Notes: generated from the sequence alone by a model not told the origin. A stretch of DNA of 29,156 nucleotides from Micavibrio aeruginosavorus (GCA_003241475.1 QFQB01000006.1:1-29156), one strand, 5' to 3'. Shown: positions 16,663-25,215, counted from the first letter of the stretch. Numbers and translations are program-made.

Positions 16663-17120
16663 CGGCGCTCCTTAAAAAAAGACCGTAACAAATCTCCGGC
16701 CTCGTCGGCCAAAATCCCGTGTTCAACGGCGATCTTATGGTGGCAGGTAGGCTGTTCGTAAAACTTGCCCCCATGCAGAACCCCTCCGCCTTTTGGGTCC
16801 GGTGCCGCAAAAACGAGGCGGCGGATACGTGCGAAGGCAATGGCGGCCGCGCACATGGCGCACGGTTCCAGTGTCACATAAAGATCATGGTCCGGTATGC
16901 GCTGGGCTTGGACTTCCGCGCACCGCGCACGGATAACGGCGATTTCGGCATGAGCTGTGGGATCAGATTTCGCAATAGTGGCATTTCCGGCCCGCGCGAC
17001 AATCTCGCCCCTCGCGCAATCGACCAAAACCGCGCCAATGGGTACTTCACCGGCTCGGGCGGCTTTATTCGCCTCTTCCATCGCGGCGCGCATATGGCTA
17101 TGGTCTTGCTCTGTAAACAT
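16659..17120 (-). CDS. tadA: tRNA-specific adenosine deaminase TadA
   Basis: This 153-residue zinc deaminase converts the wobble adenosine 34 of tRNA-Arg(ACG) to inosine. The zinc and catalytic residues are H57 and E59 in TAHAEIAV, and C87 and C90 in LEPCAMC. The preceding VPIGAVLVD is also typical. I start at the ATG ending at 17120; a TTG four codons upstream is less likely. The gene overlaps the purD tail by four bases at its 3' end. Its start lies only 14 bases from the start of the divergent rluB, so the promoters of the two must overlap each other or extend into the opposite coding sequence. Confidence 0.95.
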   Translation of the reverse strand: MFTEQDHSHMRAAMEEANKAARAGEVPIGAVLVDCARGEIVARAGNATIAKSDPTAHAEIAVIRARCAEVQAQRIPDHDLYVTLEPCAMCAAAIAFARIRRLVFAAPDPKGGGVLHGGKFYEQPTCHHKIAVEHGILADEAGDLLRSFFKERR

Positions 17121-17134
17121 AGGGCTTTTCAATA

Positions 17135-17887
17135 ATGGAAAATGAGGCAGAAGGCAAAGGGGAACGGATCGCCAAGGTTATGGCGCGGGCGGGCCTGTGT
17201 TCGCGCCGCGACGCCGAAAAGTGGATCGAGGCCGGCCGCGTTTATGTGAACGGCAAGAAACTTCAGACCCCCGCTTTTGTGGTCGGCCCCGCCGATGAGG
17301 TTGTGGTGGATGGCGAAAAACTGCAAGAAGCCGAAAAGACCCGCCTTTTTTTGTATCACAAACCCAATAATCTGGTGACCACCGCCCGCGATGAAAAGGG
17401 CCGTAAAACCATCTTCGATGCCTTGCCCAAAGCCTTGCCGCGCGTGGTTACCGTTGGTCGTCTGGATTTGACCACTGAAGGGCTCTTGTTGCTCACCAAC
17501 GATGGGGAGCTCTCGCGTTACATGGAGTTGCCTGCCACAGGTTGGGTGCGAAAATACCGTGTCCGCGCCCATGGCCGCGTCAGCCAGACCAAGCTGGAAA
17601 GCCTTAAAAAAGGTCTGACCTATAAGGGTGTGAAATACGGTCCTATCGAGGCCAAACTGGAAAGCCAGCAAGGGGCCAATGTCTGGATCGAAGTTGCAAT
17701 CACGGAAGGCAAAAACCGCGAGGTCCGCAATGTTATGGAACATCTCGAACTGGTCGTAAACCGCCTTATCCGCGTGTCCTACGGTCCCTTTCATCTGGGG
17801 AGCCTGCCTAAAGGGGCGGTTTTGGAAGTAAAGCCGCAGATGCTTAAGGAACAGCTTGCGGGCTTTTTCAAAGGGCGGAAGCTCTGA
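17135..17887 (+). CDS. rluB: Ribosomal large subunit pseudouridine synthase, RluB type
   Basis: This 250-residue protein has an N-terminal S4 RNA-binding domain (about residues 10-60, with MARAGLCSRRDAEKWIEAGR and VYVNG) and a RsuA/RluB-type pseudouridine synthase domain. The catalytic aspartate is D111 in GRLDLTTEGLLLLTND, and LYHKP precedes it in the family's usual place. RluB modifies 23S rRNA in the helix 90-92 region. RluE, RluF and RsuA relatives share these motifs, but the length and the partnership with rsmD favour RluB. The stop overlaps the rsmD start by one base (TGATG), so the two are coupled. The divergent tadA arrangement is common in alphaproteobacteria as I know them. Confidence 0.88.
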   Translation: MENEAEGKGERIAKVMARAGLCSRRDAEKWIEAGRVYVNGKKLQTPAFVVGPADEVVVDGEKLQEAEKTRLFLYHKPNNLVTTARDEKGRKTIFDALPKALPRVVTVGRLDLTTEGLLLLTNDGELSRYMELPATGWVRKYRVRAHGRVSQTKLESLKKGLTYKGVKYGPIEAKLESQQGANVWIEVAITEGKNREVRNVMEHLELVVNRLIRVSYGPFHLGSLPKGAVLEVKPQMLKEQLAGFFKGRKL

Positions 17888-18456
17888 TGCGCATTACGGG
17901 CGGCCTTTACGGCGGGCGATTGCTGGAATCTCCTCAAGACCGGACAATCCGGCCTACGACGGACAAAGTTCGCCAAGCCATTTTCAACATACTCAATGCC
18001 CGCGGTGTGGTGGATGGCGCCGTTGTTTTGGATGCCTTTTGCGGTACGGGGGCTCTGGGCATAGAAGCACTCTCATGGGGCGGTTTATGCTGCACCTTTA
18101 TCGAAAAAAACCGCAGATCTCTTGACCTTTGCCGCAAAAATTATGTTGCACTCAAAATCGGGGCGAAATCTTCTTTCGTTTTGAAGGATGCTACAAAGCT
18201 GGGGATCAAGCCTATGTCCGAGTCCGCAGCAAATCTGGTTTTTCTGGACCCTCCCTACAAGCAGGATCTGGTGCAGCAATCGCTTGTAGCCCTTCAGAGC
18301 GGGGGATGGATCGCGCCCAACGCCGTCATTCTCACGGAAACGGAAAAGACATGGAATCCTGCAACGCTCGCGTCGTTGGGCTATGAACTCATCCTGACGC
18401 GGGATTACGGGGATACGCGCGTGGCGCTTCTTGCCGCGCCGTCCGTGTCGCGCTAA
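17887..18456 (+). CDS. rsmD: 16S rRNA (guanine966-N2)-methyltransferase RsmD
   Basis: This 189-residue SAM-dependent methyltransferase acts on G966 of 16S rRNA during 30S assembly. The opening MRITGGLYGGRLL and RPTTDKVRQAIFNIL are characteristic. The SAM-binding motif I is VLDAFCGTGALGIEAL (47-62), and the catalytic DPPY is at 121-124. Normal length. It shares one base with rluB and is followed eight bases later by a small membrane-protein gene, so it sits in a run of four plus-strand genes. Confidence 0.95.
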   Translation: MRITGGLYGGRLLESPQDRTIRPTTDKVRQAIFNILNARGVVDGAVVLDAFCGTGALGIEALSWGGLCCTFIEKNRRSLDLCRKNYVALKIGAKSSFVLKDATKLGIKPMSESAANLVFLDPPYKQDLVQQSLVALQSGGWIAPNAVILTETEKTWNPATLASLGYELILTRDYGDTRVALLAAPSVSR

Positions 18457-18464
18457 CTTGGGGC

Positions 18465-18668
18465 ATGGTTTACGTCTTTGGAATCGGTGGATTTTTGCTC
18501 GGCTTCCTTATCGGCCTTGTCGTCATCAATGTCTTTTTGAAGCATTATTCCACAAGGGATTTGGTCAAAGATAAATCTTTGCGTTGGACCTATGGACTGG
18601 CCGTTTGGGTTTTCGCAGGACTGGGAAGCGGGCTGGGCGTCTGGCTTTACGAACGATCATTTTTTTAA
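18465..18668 (+). CDS. Small two-helix membrane protein, unrecognised
   Basis: A 67-residue protein with two hydrophobic segments (about residues 4-25 and 43-61) joined by a charged loop STRDLVKDKSLRW. Function unknown. Tight spacing supports it as a real gene: eight bases after the rsmD stop and 11 bases before the ATG of the cytochrome b561 fusion. A GGGG-like site lies close to the ATG. It may be an accessory to the membrane-bound cytochrome b561 protein, which is inference from position only. Confidence 0.6.
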   Translation: MVYVFGIGGFLLGFLIGLVVINVFLKHYSTRDLVKDKSLRWTYGLAVWVFAGLGSGLGVWLYERSFF

Positions 18669-18679
18669 AGGGGATTTTT

Positions 18680-19888
18680 ATGGGCTTGGCAAACAGCGAA
18701 AATGAGTACGGAATTGCCGCCAAATCCTTTCACTGGCTGATCGCTGTTCTGATTATCGGCTTGTTGCCTGTGGGCATCGGCATGGGGATGCTTCCTAACG
18801 AGCCCTTTAAATTCCAGATCTATGCCCTGCACAAATCTTTCGGTCTTTTGGTGTTCTTTCTCGGGATCGGGCGGATCATCTGGCGCTTTGTCTCGCCTCC
18901 GCCCGAGCATTTGGAAACCCACGCGCATTGGGAAACGACTTTGGCCGGTGCGGCACATTTCTGGCTTTACGTCTGCATCATCGGCATGCCGCTTTCAGGC
19001 TGGCTGATGTCGAACGCCGGCGAATTTCCCGTTCCGTTCTTTGGCATCCAGATGCCGCATTTGATCGGCAAGGACGAAGCGCTGGGCGATCTATTCGGAG
19101 ACGTGCATGAACTTCTCGGGTACACGTTGCTATTGGTCTTGGCGTTGCATGTTGCGGGCGCGATCAAACATCATGTTCTGGATAAGGATGAGACCTTGAA
19201 GCGCATGGCATATGCTCAGGCCGGGATCGGGTTTGCCGCCTTTATCGTGCTGGTGTTGGGGTTGTCTTATTTTCTATCGCTGGGTGTTTTGTTGCAAAAA
19301 TTCACGGCGGCGAAACCGCAGGAAGTTGCCGCCGCGCCCGAGACTCCTGCGGCTGTTCCTGTAGCATCGCAACCGTCTACGGCAAATCTTCCGCCGCACG
19401 GCTGGGCGATTGTGCCGGATGTCAGCCATCTGCAATTCGAAGCCACGCTTTATGGCGCAGCTTTCACAGGCGATTTGAAACAATATGACGGAACGATCAT
19501 TTTCGACCCTGCCGATCTTTCAACGGCCAAAGCCGATATCACTATCCATATGGCCAATGTTGCGACGGGGGATGCCGAACGGGATTCCAATATTGTCGGC
19601 GAAGACTGGTTCGATGCGATGAAATTCCCGCAGGCTCATTTTGTAGCGACAAAATTCGAGAAAGGAGACGGCAACAATTATGTTGCCATCGGCAATCTGA
19701 CTATTCGGGATAAGACCATGCCGTTGATCCTGCCTTTTACACTCGATATTGCGCAGAAAACCGCGCACATGGTGGGCGAGGCCGATTTGAATCGCACTGA
19801 TTTTGGCGTGGGACAGGGCGAGTGGGAGGATGAATCAGCCGTGCTACACGCCGTGAAGGTCAAAATAGATCTCAAGGCGGTACAATGA
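18680..19888 (+). CDS. Cytochrome b561 fused to a YceI lipocalin-like domain
   Basis: A 402-residue fusion. Residues about 1-190 form a four-helix cytochrome b561 with likely haem ligands H18 (KSFHW), H51 (ALHKSFG) and later histidines in VHELLGY and LALHVAGAIKHH. A fifth hydrophobic helix (about 192-215) and a Pro/Ala-rich linker (about 220-245) lead to a YceI domain (about 250-402) with the beta-strand pattern ending LNRTDFGVGQGEW. The linker and the five helices would place YceI in the periplasm, where this fold binds isoprenoid-type lipids. In Escherichia coli the two are separate neighbours, yceJ and yceI, so the fusion suggests joint work in quinone-linked electron transfer. AAAGGGG precedes the ATG at 18680. 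Confidence 0.9.
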   Translation: MGLANSENEYGIAAKSFHWLIAVLIIGLLPVGIGMGMLPNEPFKFQIYALHKSFGLLVFFLGIGRIIWRFVSPPPEHLETHAHWETTLAGAAHFWLYVCIIGMPLSGWLMSNAGEFPVPFFGIQMPHLIGKDEALGDLFGDVHELLGYTLLLVLALHVAGAIKHHVLDKDETLKRMAYAQAGIGFAAFIVLVLGLSYFLSLGVLLQKFTAAKPQEVAAAPETPAAVPVASQPSTANLPPHGWAIVPDVSHLQFEATLYGAAFTGDLKQYDGTIIFDPADLSTAKADITIHMANVATGDAERDSNIVGEDWFDAMKFPQAHFVATKFEKGDGNNYVAIGNLTIRDKTMPLILPFTLDIAQKTAHMVGEADLNRTDFGVGQGEWEDESAVLHAVKVKIDLKAVQ

Positions 19889-19945
19889 GCTGTTTTACAA
19901 AGGCCCTGTACCTAGCCTTTTCAATAAGGTAAAGTGCAACGCATC

Positions 19946-20614
19946 ATGAGAACGCTTTACCATGTCTGGCTCCATCCTTTTTCGCGGAAAGTGCGCGTTG
20001 CGCTCGCCGAGAAAAAGCTAGAATTCGACCTGCAGGTGGAGAAAATCTGGGAACGCCGCACTGCTTTTCTGGCTATGAACCCGGCCGGCGACGTGCCGGT
20101 CCTCGTCGAACAAGACGGCGTCATTCTCTCCAATTCCCAAGTAATCTGCGAATATCTCGAGGAAGTTTATCCGGAAATCGATTTGCTGGGCAAAGACCCG
20201 CATGACCGCGCGGAGACCCGCCGCCTCGTCGGATGGTTTGACGTAAAGTTCAACCGTGAAGTGACGGACAATCTGGTCGGCGAAAAATTGATGAAGCGCT
20301 TCTTGAAGCTGGGCGAGCCGCACGGTCCTTCGATCCGCGCCGGGCATGCCAACATTCACTATCATCTGGATTATATCGGGTTTTTATGTGAAAAACGCAC
20401 ATGGCTGGCAGGCGAGAAATTTACGTTGGCCGATATTGCCGCCGCCGCTCATTTATCCGCTATCGATTATATCGGCGACGTGCCGTGGGATGAGCATCAT
20501 CATGCGCGCGACTGGTATGCCCGCGTGAAATCGCGCCCCAGCTTTAAACCGTTGCTGGAAGACAGAATTCCGGGCTTTACGCCTGTCGAACACTACGAAA
20601 ACGTGGATTTTTAA
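19946..20614 (+). CDS. fzlA: GST-like protein of the FzlA type
   Basis: A 222-residue glutathione S-transferase fold. An N-terminal thioredoxin-like domain (MRTLYHVWLHPFSRKVRVAL, NPAGDVPVLVE, SNSQVICEYLEE) is followed by an all-helical C-terminal domain (FTLADIAAAAHLSAIDYI). The end, PGFTPVEHYENVDF, resembles the conserved C-terminal tail of FzlA, the alphaproteobacterial FtsZ-binding protein needed for constriction in Caulobacter. That identification rests on my memory of the family, and an ordinary GST remains possible. The ATG at 19946 is chosen. A GTG at 19934 lies too close to the AAGG at 19927-19930, although it is in frame. It is followed 53 bases later by an epimerase gene, possibly co-transcribed. 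Confidence 0.7.
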   Translation: MRTLYHVWLHPFSRKVRVALAEKKLEFDLQVEKIWERRTAFLAMNPAGDVPVLVEQDGVILSNSQVICEYLEEVYPEIDLLGKDPHDRAETRRLVGWFDVKFNREVTDNLVGEKLMKRFLKLGEPHGPSIRAGHANIHYHLDYIGFLCEKRTWLAGEKFTLADIAAAAHLSAIDYIGDVPWDEHHHARDWYARVKSRPSFKPLLEDRIPGFTPVEHYENVDF

Positions 20615-20667
20615 AACGTCCTTTGAACCGGACAAAAGAACAATAAATCCGTAATGGGTGGGTGAAT

Positions 20668-21597
20668 ATGGTTCAAGGTAAGAAAAAATTGTTTTGTTTC
20701 GGGTATGGCTATACCTGCGACTTTCTTGCGCACGAATTGCAGGCGCAAGGCGGCTGGGCTATTGGTGGCACCACGCGCGATCCGGACAAACGCGCTTTCT
20801 TGCGTTCCCGCGGCGTGCAGGCGCATTTGTTCGATTATGAACGTCCGCTCGGCGATCCGTATTTTATTCTCGACGGCACAACCCATTTGCTACTGTCTAC
20901 GCCGCCGGACGATATGGGCGACCCCACATTTGCGCAGCATGCGGCGGATTTGATCCGGATCCCGACTCTCGAATGGGTGGGCTATCTTTCCACGACCGGC
21001 GTATACGGCGATCGCGACGGCGGCGTAGTGGATGAATATTCGGAAATCCGTCCCAACTCGCGCCGCGGTTCGCGCCGCGTCCGTGCCGAAGAAGAGTGGC
21101 TATCCTTGCTGCATGGTTACGGCTTTCCTCTGCATATCTTCCGACTTGCGGGAATTTACGGACCGGGGCGCAGCGCGCTGGATTCCGTCCGCGCCGGCGT
21201 CGCCCGCCGTATCAACAAACCGGGGCAGGTGTTCAACCGCATCCATGTGGAAGATATCGTTCAGGTGCTCTTGGCCTCGATGGCAAAGCCGAATCCCGGG
21301 GCCGCATATAATTTGGCGGATGATGATCCTGTGCCGAGCTGGGAAGTGATTACATACGCTTGCGAACTGCTTGGCCTTACGCCGCCGCCGCTTATTCCGT
21401 ACAATGAAGCCGACATGGCGCCGATTGCGCGGAGTTTCTACAACGACAACAAGCGCGTGGCGAACAGTCGTATCAAGCGTGAATTAGGCGTGACGTTGAA
21501 ATATCCCGACTATAAAAAGGGCATAGATGCCTGTCTTGCCGCAGAGCAAAGCATGCAGATGCATGACTACTTGCTCGCGAACGGATCTGAGGGATGA
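20668..21597 (+). CDS. NAD(P)-dependent epimerase/dehydratase, YeeZ-like extended SDR
   Basis: A 309-residue Rossmann-fold protein. The nucleotide-binding region LFCFGYGYTCDFLAHEL lies at the N-terminus, STTGVYGDRDG at the catalytic strand, and RIHVEDIVQVLLASM with YNLADDDPVPSWEV in the C-terminal half, as in atypical extended SDRs such as YeeZ. The canonical YxxxK pair is not evident: the corresponding region reads PNSRRGSRRVRAEEEWL, so catalysis may be altered or absent. The substrate is unknown. I use the ATG at 20668; a GTG two codons earlier is also possible. A hairpin terminator follows the stop closely. Confidence 0.8.
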   Translation: MVQGKKKLFCFGYGYTCDFLAHELQAQGGWAIGGTTRDPDKRAFLRSRGVQAHLFDYERPLGDPYFILDGTTHLLLSTPPDDMGDPTFAQHAADLIRIPTLEWVGYLSTTGVYGDRDGGVVDEYSEIRPNSRRGSRRVRAEEEWLSLLHGYGFPLHIFRLAGIYGPGRSALDSVRAGVARRINKPGQVFNRIHVEDIVQVLLASMAKPNPGAAYNLADDDPVPSWEVITYACELLGLTPPPLIPYNEADMAPIARSFYNDNKRVANSRIKRELGVTLKYPDYKKGIDACLAAEQSMQMHDYLLANGSEG

Positions 21598-21602
21598 CGG
21601 CT

Positions 21603-21625
21603 GGAAGGATTATCCTTCCTTTTTT
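21603..21625 (+). terminator. Intrinsic terminator after the epimerase gene
   Basis: GGAAGGA (21603-21609) pairs with TCCTTCC (21613-21619) around a three-base loop, followed by six T. It stops plus-strand transcripts; the reverse direction lacks a T-run. Confidence 0.75.
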
Positions 21626-21631
21626 ATTGCT

Positions 21632-22900
21632 CTAAAAGATATTCGCGGCGCGGTAGGCAAGGCCCAGACCGACGCTGTCCAGTTTATTGCCTTGTGAAAT
21701 CAGTGCATGCGGGAATAAATTCTCGATCATTCGGTTGATAACGGGAAGTTCTGTCGATCCTCCTGTCAGAACGATAATTTCGATCTTTTCTTTGGAAACT
21801 CTGGCGCGCAACAAGCATTCATGGATGGTTTGTTCTATGCGTTGCACATCCGTTTTAATCGCTTCTTCAAAGATTTCACGGGTGACGTCGACTTTAAAAT
21901 CCGGTCCCAGTTCTTTTAATCCCGCAATATGAGTATGCTCATCTGTGAGGGCAATTTTTGTCTTTTCAACTTCGCCAAGCAAAGCGTGGCCGAGATGGTT
22001 TTGTTGCACATACAAAAGACGCCCTATTTTATCTTCTTGCGAAGCGCGGCGCTTGATGTCGAGCGTTTCGTTGACGGCTTTTTTGCTTTGCGCCATATTG
22101 ACGAAGGCCCAATCCGACAAATCCCTGTAAACCCCGCTGGGCACGGGCATTAGCTTTTTTTTGTCGAACAAGTCGTGATATTGGCTTCCCAAACCTAAGG
22201 ACGGCATAAAGCATTTCAGGCTCAGCTGGCCGTCAAAACTTGTGCCGCCGATACGCACGCCGGCCGTGGACAGGATGTCGTCCTTGCGGTCTGTTTTGAA
22301 AAGATTTTGGCGGCAGATTTTAATCACGGAAAAATCCGACGTTCCGCCGCCAAGGTCTACCACCAGCGATAATTTTTCTTCTTCAATTCTGCTCTCGTGG
22401 GCAAAAGCGGCGGCAAGCGGCTCGTATAAAAATTCTATATTGCAAAATCCTGCGTCTTTGGCGATGGCGGCCAATGTTTCTTGCGCTGCGTTGTCGGCGC
22501 TTTCGTCATCGTCATGAAAGTGGACAGGACGGCCCAGAACGACATTTTCTATACTCTGTCCGGCAAAATGGTCTGCTTTGTTTTTTAAATGCGAAATAAA
22601 AGTTTTGATGATGTCCGTAAAACTCACGGCCTTGCCGGCAATGATGGTTTTATCGTTCATCAATGACGTCCCAAGAATTTTTTTCAAACCGCGCATCAAG
22701 CGGCCATCTTCCCCGTCAAGATAAGAGGATATCGCCTGTCTTCCATATTGCGGGGCCATGCCCTGCGCAAAGAAAATCGCGCTGGGGAGCGTGGTTTTAC
22801 CCTCTTCCAGAGAGATGAGATTGTTTCCGGCATCACCGGATACCGACACGGTTGAGTTTGATGTGCCGAAATCAATGCCGCAGGCGAGGGGGCGTGTCAT
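21632..22900 (-). CDS. yegD: YegD-type Hsp70-family ATPase
   Basis: A 422-residue actin/Hsp70-fold ATPase. Phosphate 1 motif GIDFGTSNSTVSV is at the N-terminus, phosphate 2 motif VVDLGGGTSDFSV is central, and the adenosine motif IVLTGGSTELPVINR lies near the C-terminus. The DnaK substrate-binding domain is lacking, as in Escherichia coli YegD, whose function is poorly defined. Its ATG overlaps the stop of the preceding small gene by four bases (ATGA), making it the last gene of a three-gene unit headed by a PAS histidine kinase. No minus-strand terminator is obvious downstream. Confidence 0.9.
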   Translation of the reverse strand: MTRPLACGIDFGTSNSTVSVSGDAGNNLISLEEGKTTLPSAIFFAQGMAPQYGRQAISSYLDGEDGRLMRGLKKILGTSLMNDKTIIAGKAVSFTDIIKTFISHLKNKADHFAGQSIENVVLGRPVHFHDDDESADNAAQETLAAIAKDAGFCNIEFLYEPLAAAFAHESRIEEEKLSLVVDLGGGTSDFSVIKICRQNLFKTDRKDDILSTAGVRIGGTSFDGQLSLKCFMPSLGLGSQYHDLFDKKKLMPVPSGVYRDLSDWAFVNMAQSKKAVNETLDIKRRASQEDKIGRLLYVQQNHLGHALLGEVEKTKIALTDEHTHIAGLKELGPDFKVDVTREIFEEAIKTDVQRIEQTIHECLLRARVSKEKIEIIVLTGGSTELPVINRMIENLFPHALISQGNKLDSVGLGLAYRAANIF

Positions 22901-23298
22901 GCGTGCGAACCGGATTCTTCTGGCATGTTTTTTGCCCAGTGTTCGAAATAGTTGCGCGATATTTTAAAGACGTCCGTTCCAAAAAGCACATATGCTTCTA
23001 CGTTTTCTTCGAAGCCAATTTCGAGAATGCCGGAACCGTCGAGCGGGCGAAAATCCATGTGGGGGCGCAGGGGGTTTTGCGCAAACGCTTCTTCCAGCCA
23101 TTGTTTGTCTTCGCTCACGGTCATGACAAAGCGAGAGGAGTCGGCAGGCGATGGCATAAACCAGATGACGGGGACGCCTTCTTCATAGGTGCAGACAGCG
23201 TAGAATTGCGCGGCCCTCAGCGCCGGTAAAATCAAGCCAATATCTTTTTGTGTAAGCGCATCTTCGACGGCTTCTTGCAATTTCGTTTTGAGAGGCAT
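22897..23298 (-). CDS. Unrecognised 133-residue protein between kinase and YegD
   Basis: A small acidic soluble protein that I cannot place with confidence. It begins with a helix (MPLKTKLQEAVEDALTQ), then alternating strands (FYAVCTYEEGVPVIWFMPS and FVMTVSEDKQWLEEAF), and a final EIGFEENVEAYVLFGTDVFK. The pattern loosely recalls SseB-type N-terminal domains, but the match is weak. It starts three bases after the histidine kinase stop and overlaps yegD by four bases, so all three are likely one translationally coupled unit. That position suggests a partner of the Hsp70-like ATPase or of the kinase. Confidence 0.7.
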   Translation of the reverse strand: MPLKTKLQEAVEDALTQKDIGLILPALRAAQFYAVCTYEEGVPVIWFMPSPADSSRFVMTVSEDKQWLEEAFAQNPLRPHMDFRPLDGSGILEIGFEENVEAYVLFGTDVFKISRNYFEHWAKNMPEESGSHA

Positions 23299-23301
23299 TT
23301 T

Positions 23302-25215
23302 TTACGTTTTTTGAATGGCTGTCAGCGGCAATCGGATCGTTACGGTTGTGCCTACATTGACGGTAGATTCAATATGAATACCGCCGCCGTGCAATTCCGC
23401 CAATTCTTTTGTGATCGAAAGGCCAAGGCCCGAGCCTTCGTGGCTGCGCGTATATTGATTTGCAGCCTGTTCGAACGGGTTGGTGATGGTGGGAAGCTTG
23501 TTGGCGGGTATTCCTATTCCATGATCTTTGACGCGCAACGAAAGATGACCGTGCTGCACAACGGCCTCGATATCAACGATTCCGTCGCGGTGGCTGAATT
23601 TCACGGCGTTGGAGAGCAGGTTCAAAATCATCTGCGTGACGGCGCGGCGGTCGGCAACGATATGAATATCATCTGCCGGAACATGAATCTTGATCTTGAT
23701 TCCCTGATCCATCGCGCGGCCTTCGACCATGTGAACGGCAAGGCGGATGGTTTTTGTAACGTTCAAATCCTCGGTATCGAGCGTGTATTTTCCAGCCTCT
23801 ATTTTCGACATATCGAGAATATCGGTAATGAGGTCTAATAAATGCTCGCCGCTTTCATTGATGCCTTTTATGTAGTCGAGGTAGCGGTCGTTGCCGATAG
23901 GGCCGAGCAATTGCTGTTGCATCATCTCGGAAAAGCCGATGATGGCATTCAGCGGCGTGCGTAGCTCATGGCTCATATTCGCCAAAAATTGCGATTTAGC
24001 GGCATAGGCTCGTTCTGCGGATTCTTTGGCTTCGCGAAGAGCGCGCTCATGGTTCATCGCTTGCGTTACGTCCTGCATGATACCGTAAAGGCCGCTGACA
24101 TCGCCTTCGGAATCAAATTCGCAGCGTCCTTGACAACGGACATGCCGGACTTCGCCTGTCGGGGTAATGACGCGGAAATCGATTTCGTGGTCGTTTTGTT
24201 CTATCACCGCGCGCTGAAATGCTTGTTCCATGCGCCCCGCGTCGCGGCGGTGAAGCATTGCGTTGACCGAGTCCAATGTTGGCTGGAATTTGCCGGATGC
24301 GACGCCGAAGATGCGATAGATTTCGTCGGAAAAGCTCAATTCCTGCTCGCCGATCGTCCAGTGCCAGTGACCCATATGGCCGATGGCTTCGGCTTCGGAC
24401 AGTTGTTGCGCCCGCTTGATGAGTTGCTGCTCGTGCTTTTTAATCGCGGTGATATCACGGCCTGCGCTGTAGATCTTTCCCGCCACCAGCTTGTGTTTCC
24501 ATTCCATGGAATAGCTACGGGCTTCGTTGGAGATCAGGCGGCATTCGAAATCAATCACGTTGCCGGAAGTTTCCCCGCGTTGCAGAGCCTGCATGGAGGC
24601 GCGAACGCCGGCGCGATCGTCAGGATGAACGAGGTCGAGGAAACTGCGGCCTTCAAGGTCGGATAAGGTAAAGCCCAGAATATCGGTAAAGCGGTCGTTG
24701 ATGTGTTCGAACGCGCCGTCCTTGCGAGAAAGCATCAGAACATCGCTGGACAGGTCGAGGAAGTGCAGCAAAACATCGTCCGGGGTCGCGACGGACGGCG
24801 CGACCAGTTCTTCGAAGCTGCGGGTGAATTCGTCGTCATATTCAAGACCGGAGGCAATAATATATTGTTCGCCTTTTCTCGTCATGACGCTGTCAAACTG
24901 CAACGATAGCCGTTGCCCGTTTTTCCTGAACGAGATTTCGTGCAGGCCGGAGCGAAGAGCGCTCATGATGGTGTTTTCCTGCGCGAACAAAAGCGGGGCG
25001 TTGCGAAAGGCTTCTTCGGTATCGATAAATTCCGCGATTTTGAGGAAATTCTGACCGCGCAACATGGGTGCGTCGGCCATATCCTCGAAGGTCGGGTTGG
25101 TGAATAATATTTCGCCGTCGAGCGCTAGAATCAGGCGCGGGACGACTTCGCCGAAAACAGGGTCGCTTTCAGTGCGTGTAGGCGTGTGGATTTTCAACGG
25201 GCGGCTGGATGACAT
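23302..25215 (-). CDS. Soluble multi-PAS sensor histidine kinase
   Basis: A 637-residue kinase with no membrane segment, so probably cytoplasmic. Three PAS-like domains lie at about residues 20-125, 145-260 and 275-390; the second and third end in the familiar SAGRDITAIKKHE and IMQDVTQAMNHE linkers. HisKA follows with the phosphoacceptor H416 in NMSHELRTPLNAIIGFSE. The ATPase domain has the N box LNLLSNAVKF (N536), G1 DHGIGIP and G2 GSGLGLSI. The first PAS domain is divergent. No response regulator is encoded in the window. It is transcribed with the unknown 133-residue gene and yegD, and separated from the dsbD unit upstream by a terminator. Confidence 0.95.
   Translation of the reverse strand: MSSSRPLKIHTPTRTESDPVFGEVVPRLILALDGEILFTNPTFEDMADAPMLRGQNFLKIAEFIDTEEAFRNAPLLFAQENTIMSALRSGLHEISFRKNGQRLSLQFDSVMTRKGEQYIIASGLEYDDEFTRSFEELVAPSVATPDDVLLHFLDLSSDVLMLSRKDGAFEHINDRFTDILGFTLSDLEGRSFLDLVHPDDRAGVRASMQALQRGETSGNVIDFECRLISNEARSYSMEWKHKLVAGKIYSAGRDITAIKKHEQQLIKRAQQLSEAEAIGHMGHWHWTIGEQELSFSDEIYRIFGVASGKFQPTLDSVNAMLHRRDAGRMEQAFQRAVIEQNDHEIDFRVITPTGEVRHVRCQGRCEFDSEGDVSGLYGIMQDVTQAMNHERALREAKESAERAYAAKSQFLANMSHELRTPLNAIIGFSEMMQQQLLGPIGNDRYLDYIKGINESGEHLLDLITDILDMSKIEAGKYTLDTEDLNVTKTIRLAVHMVEGRAMDQGIKIKIHVPADDIHIVADRRAVTQMILNLLSNAVKFSHRDGIVDIEAVVQHGHLSLRVKDHGIGIPANKLPTITNPFEQAANQYTRSHEGSGLGLSITKELAELHGGGIHIESTVNVGTTVTIRLPLTAIQKT

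Noticed and set aside
19899..19921. Weak hairpin AAAGGC / GCCTTT followed by T after the cytochrome b561 fusion gene
   Set aside because: The six-pair stem has a 10-base loop and only four T, too weak to call a terminator.
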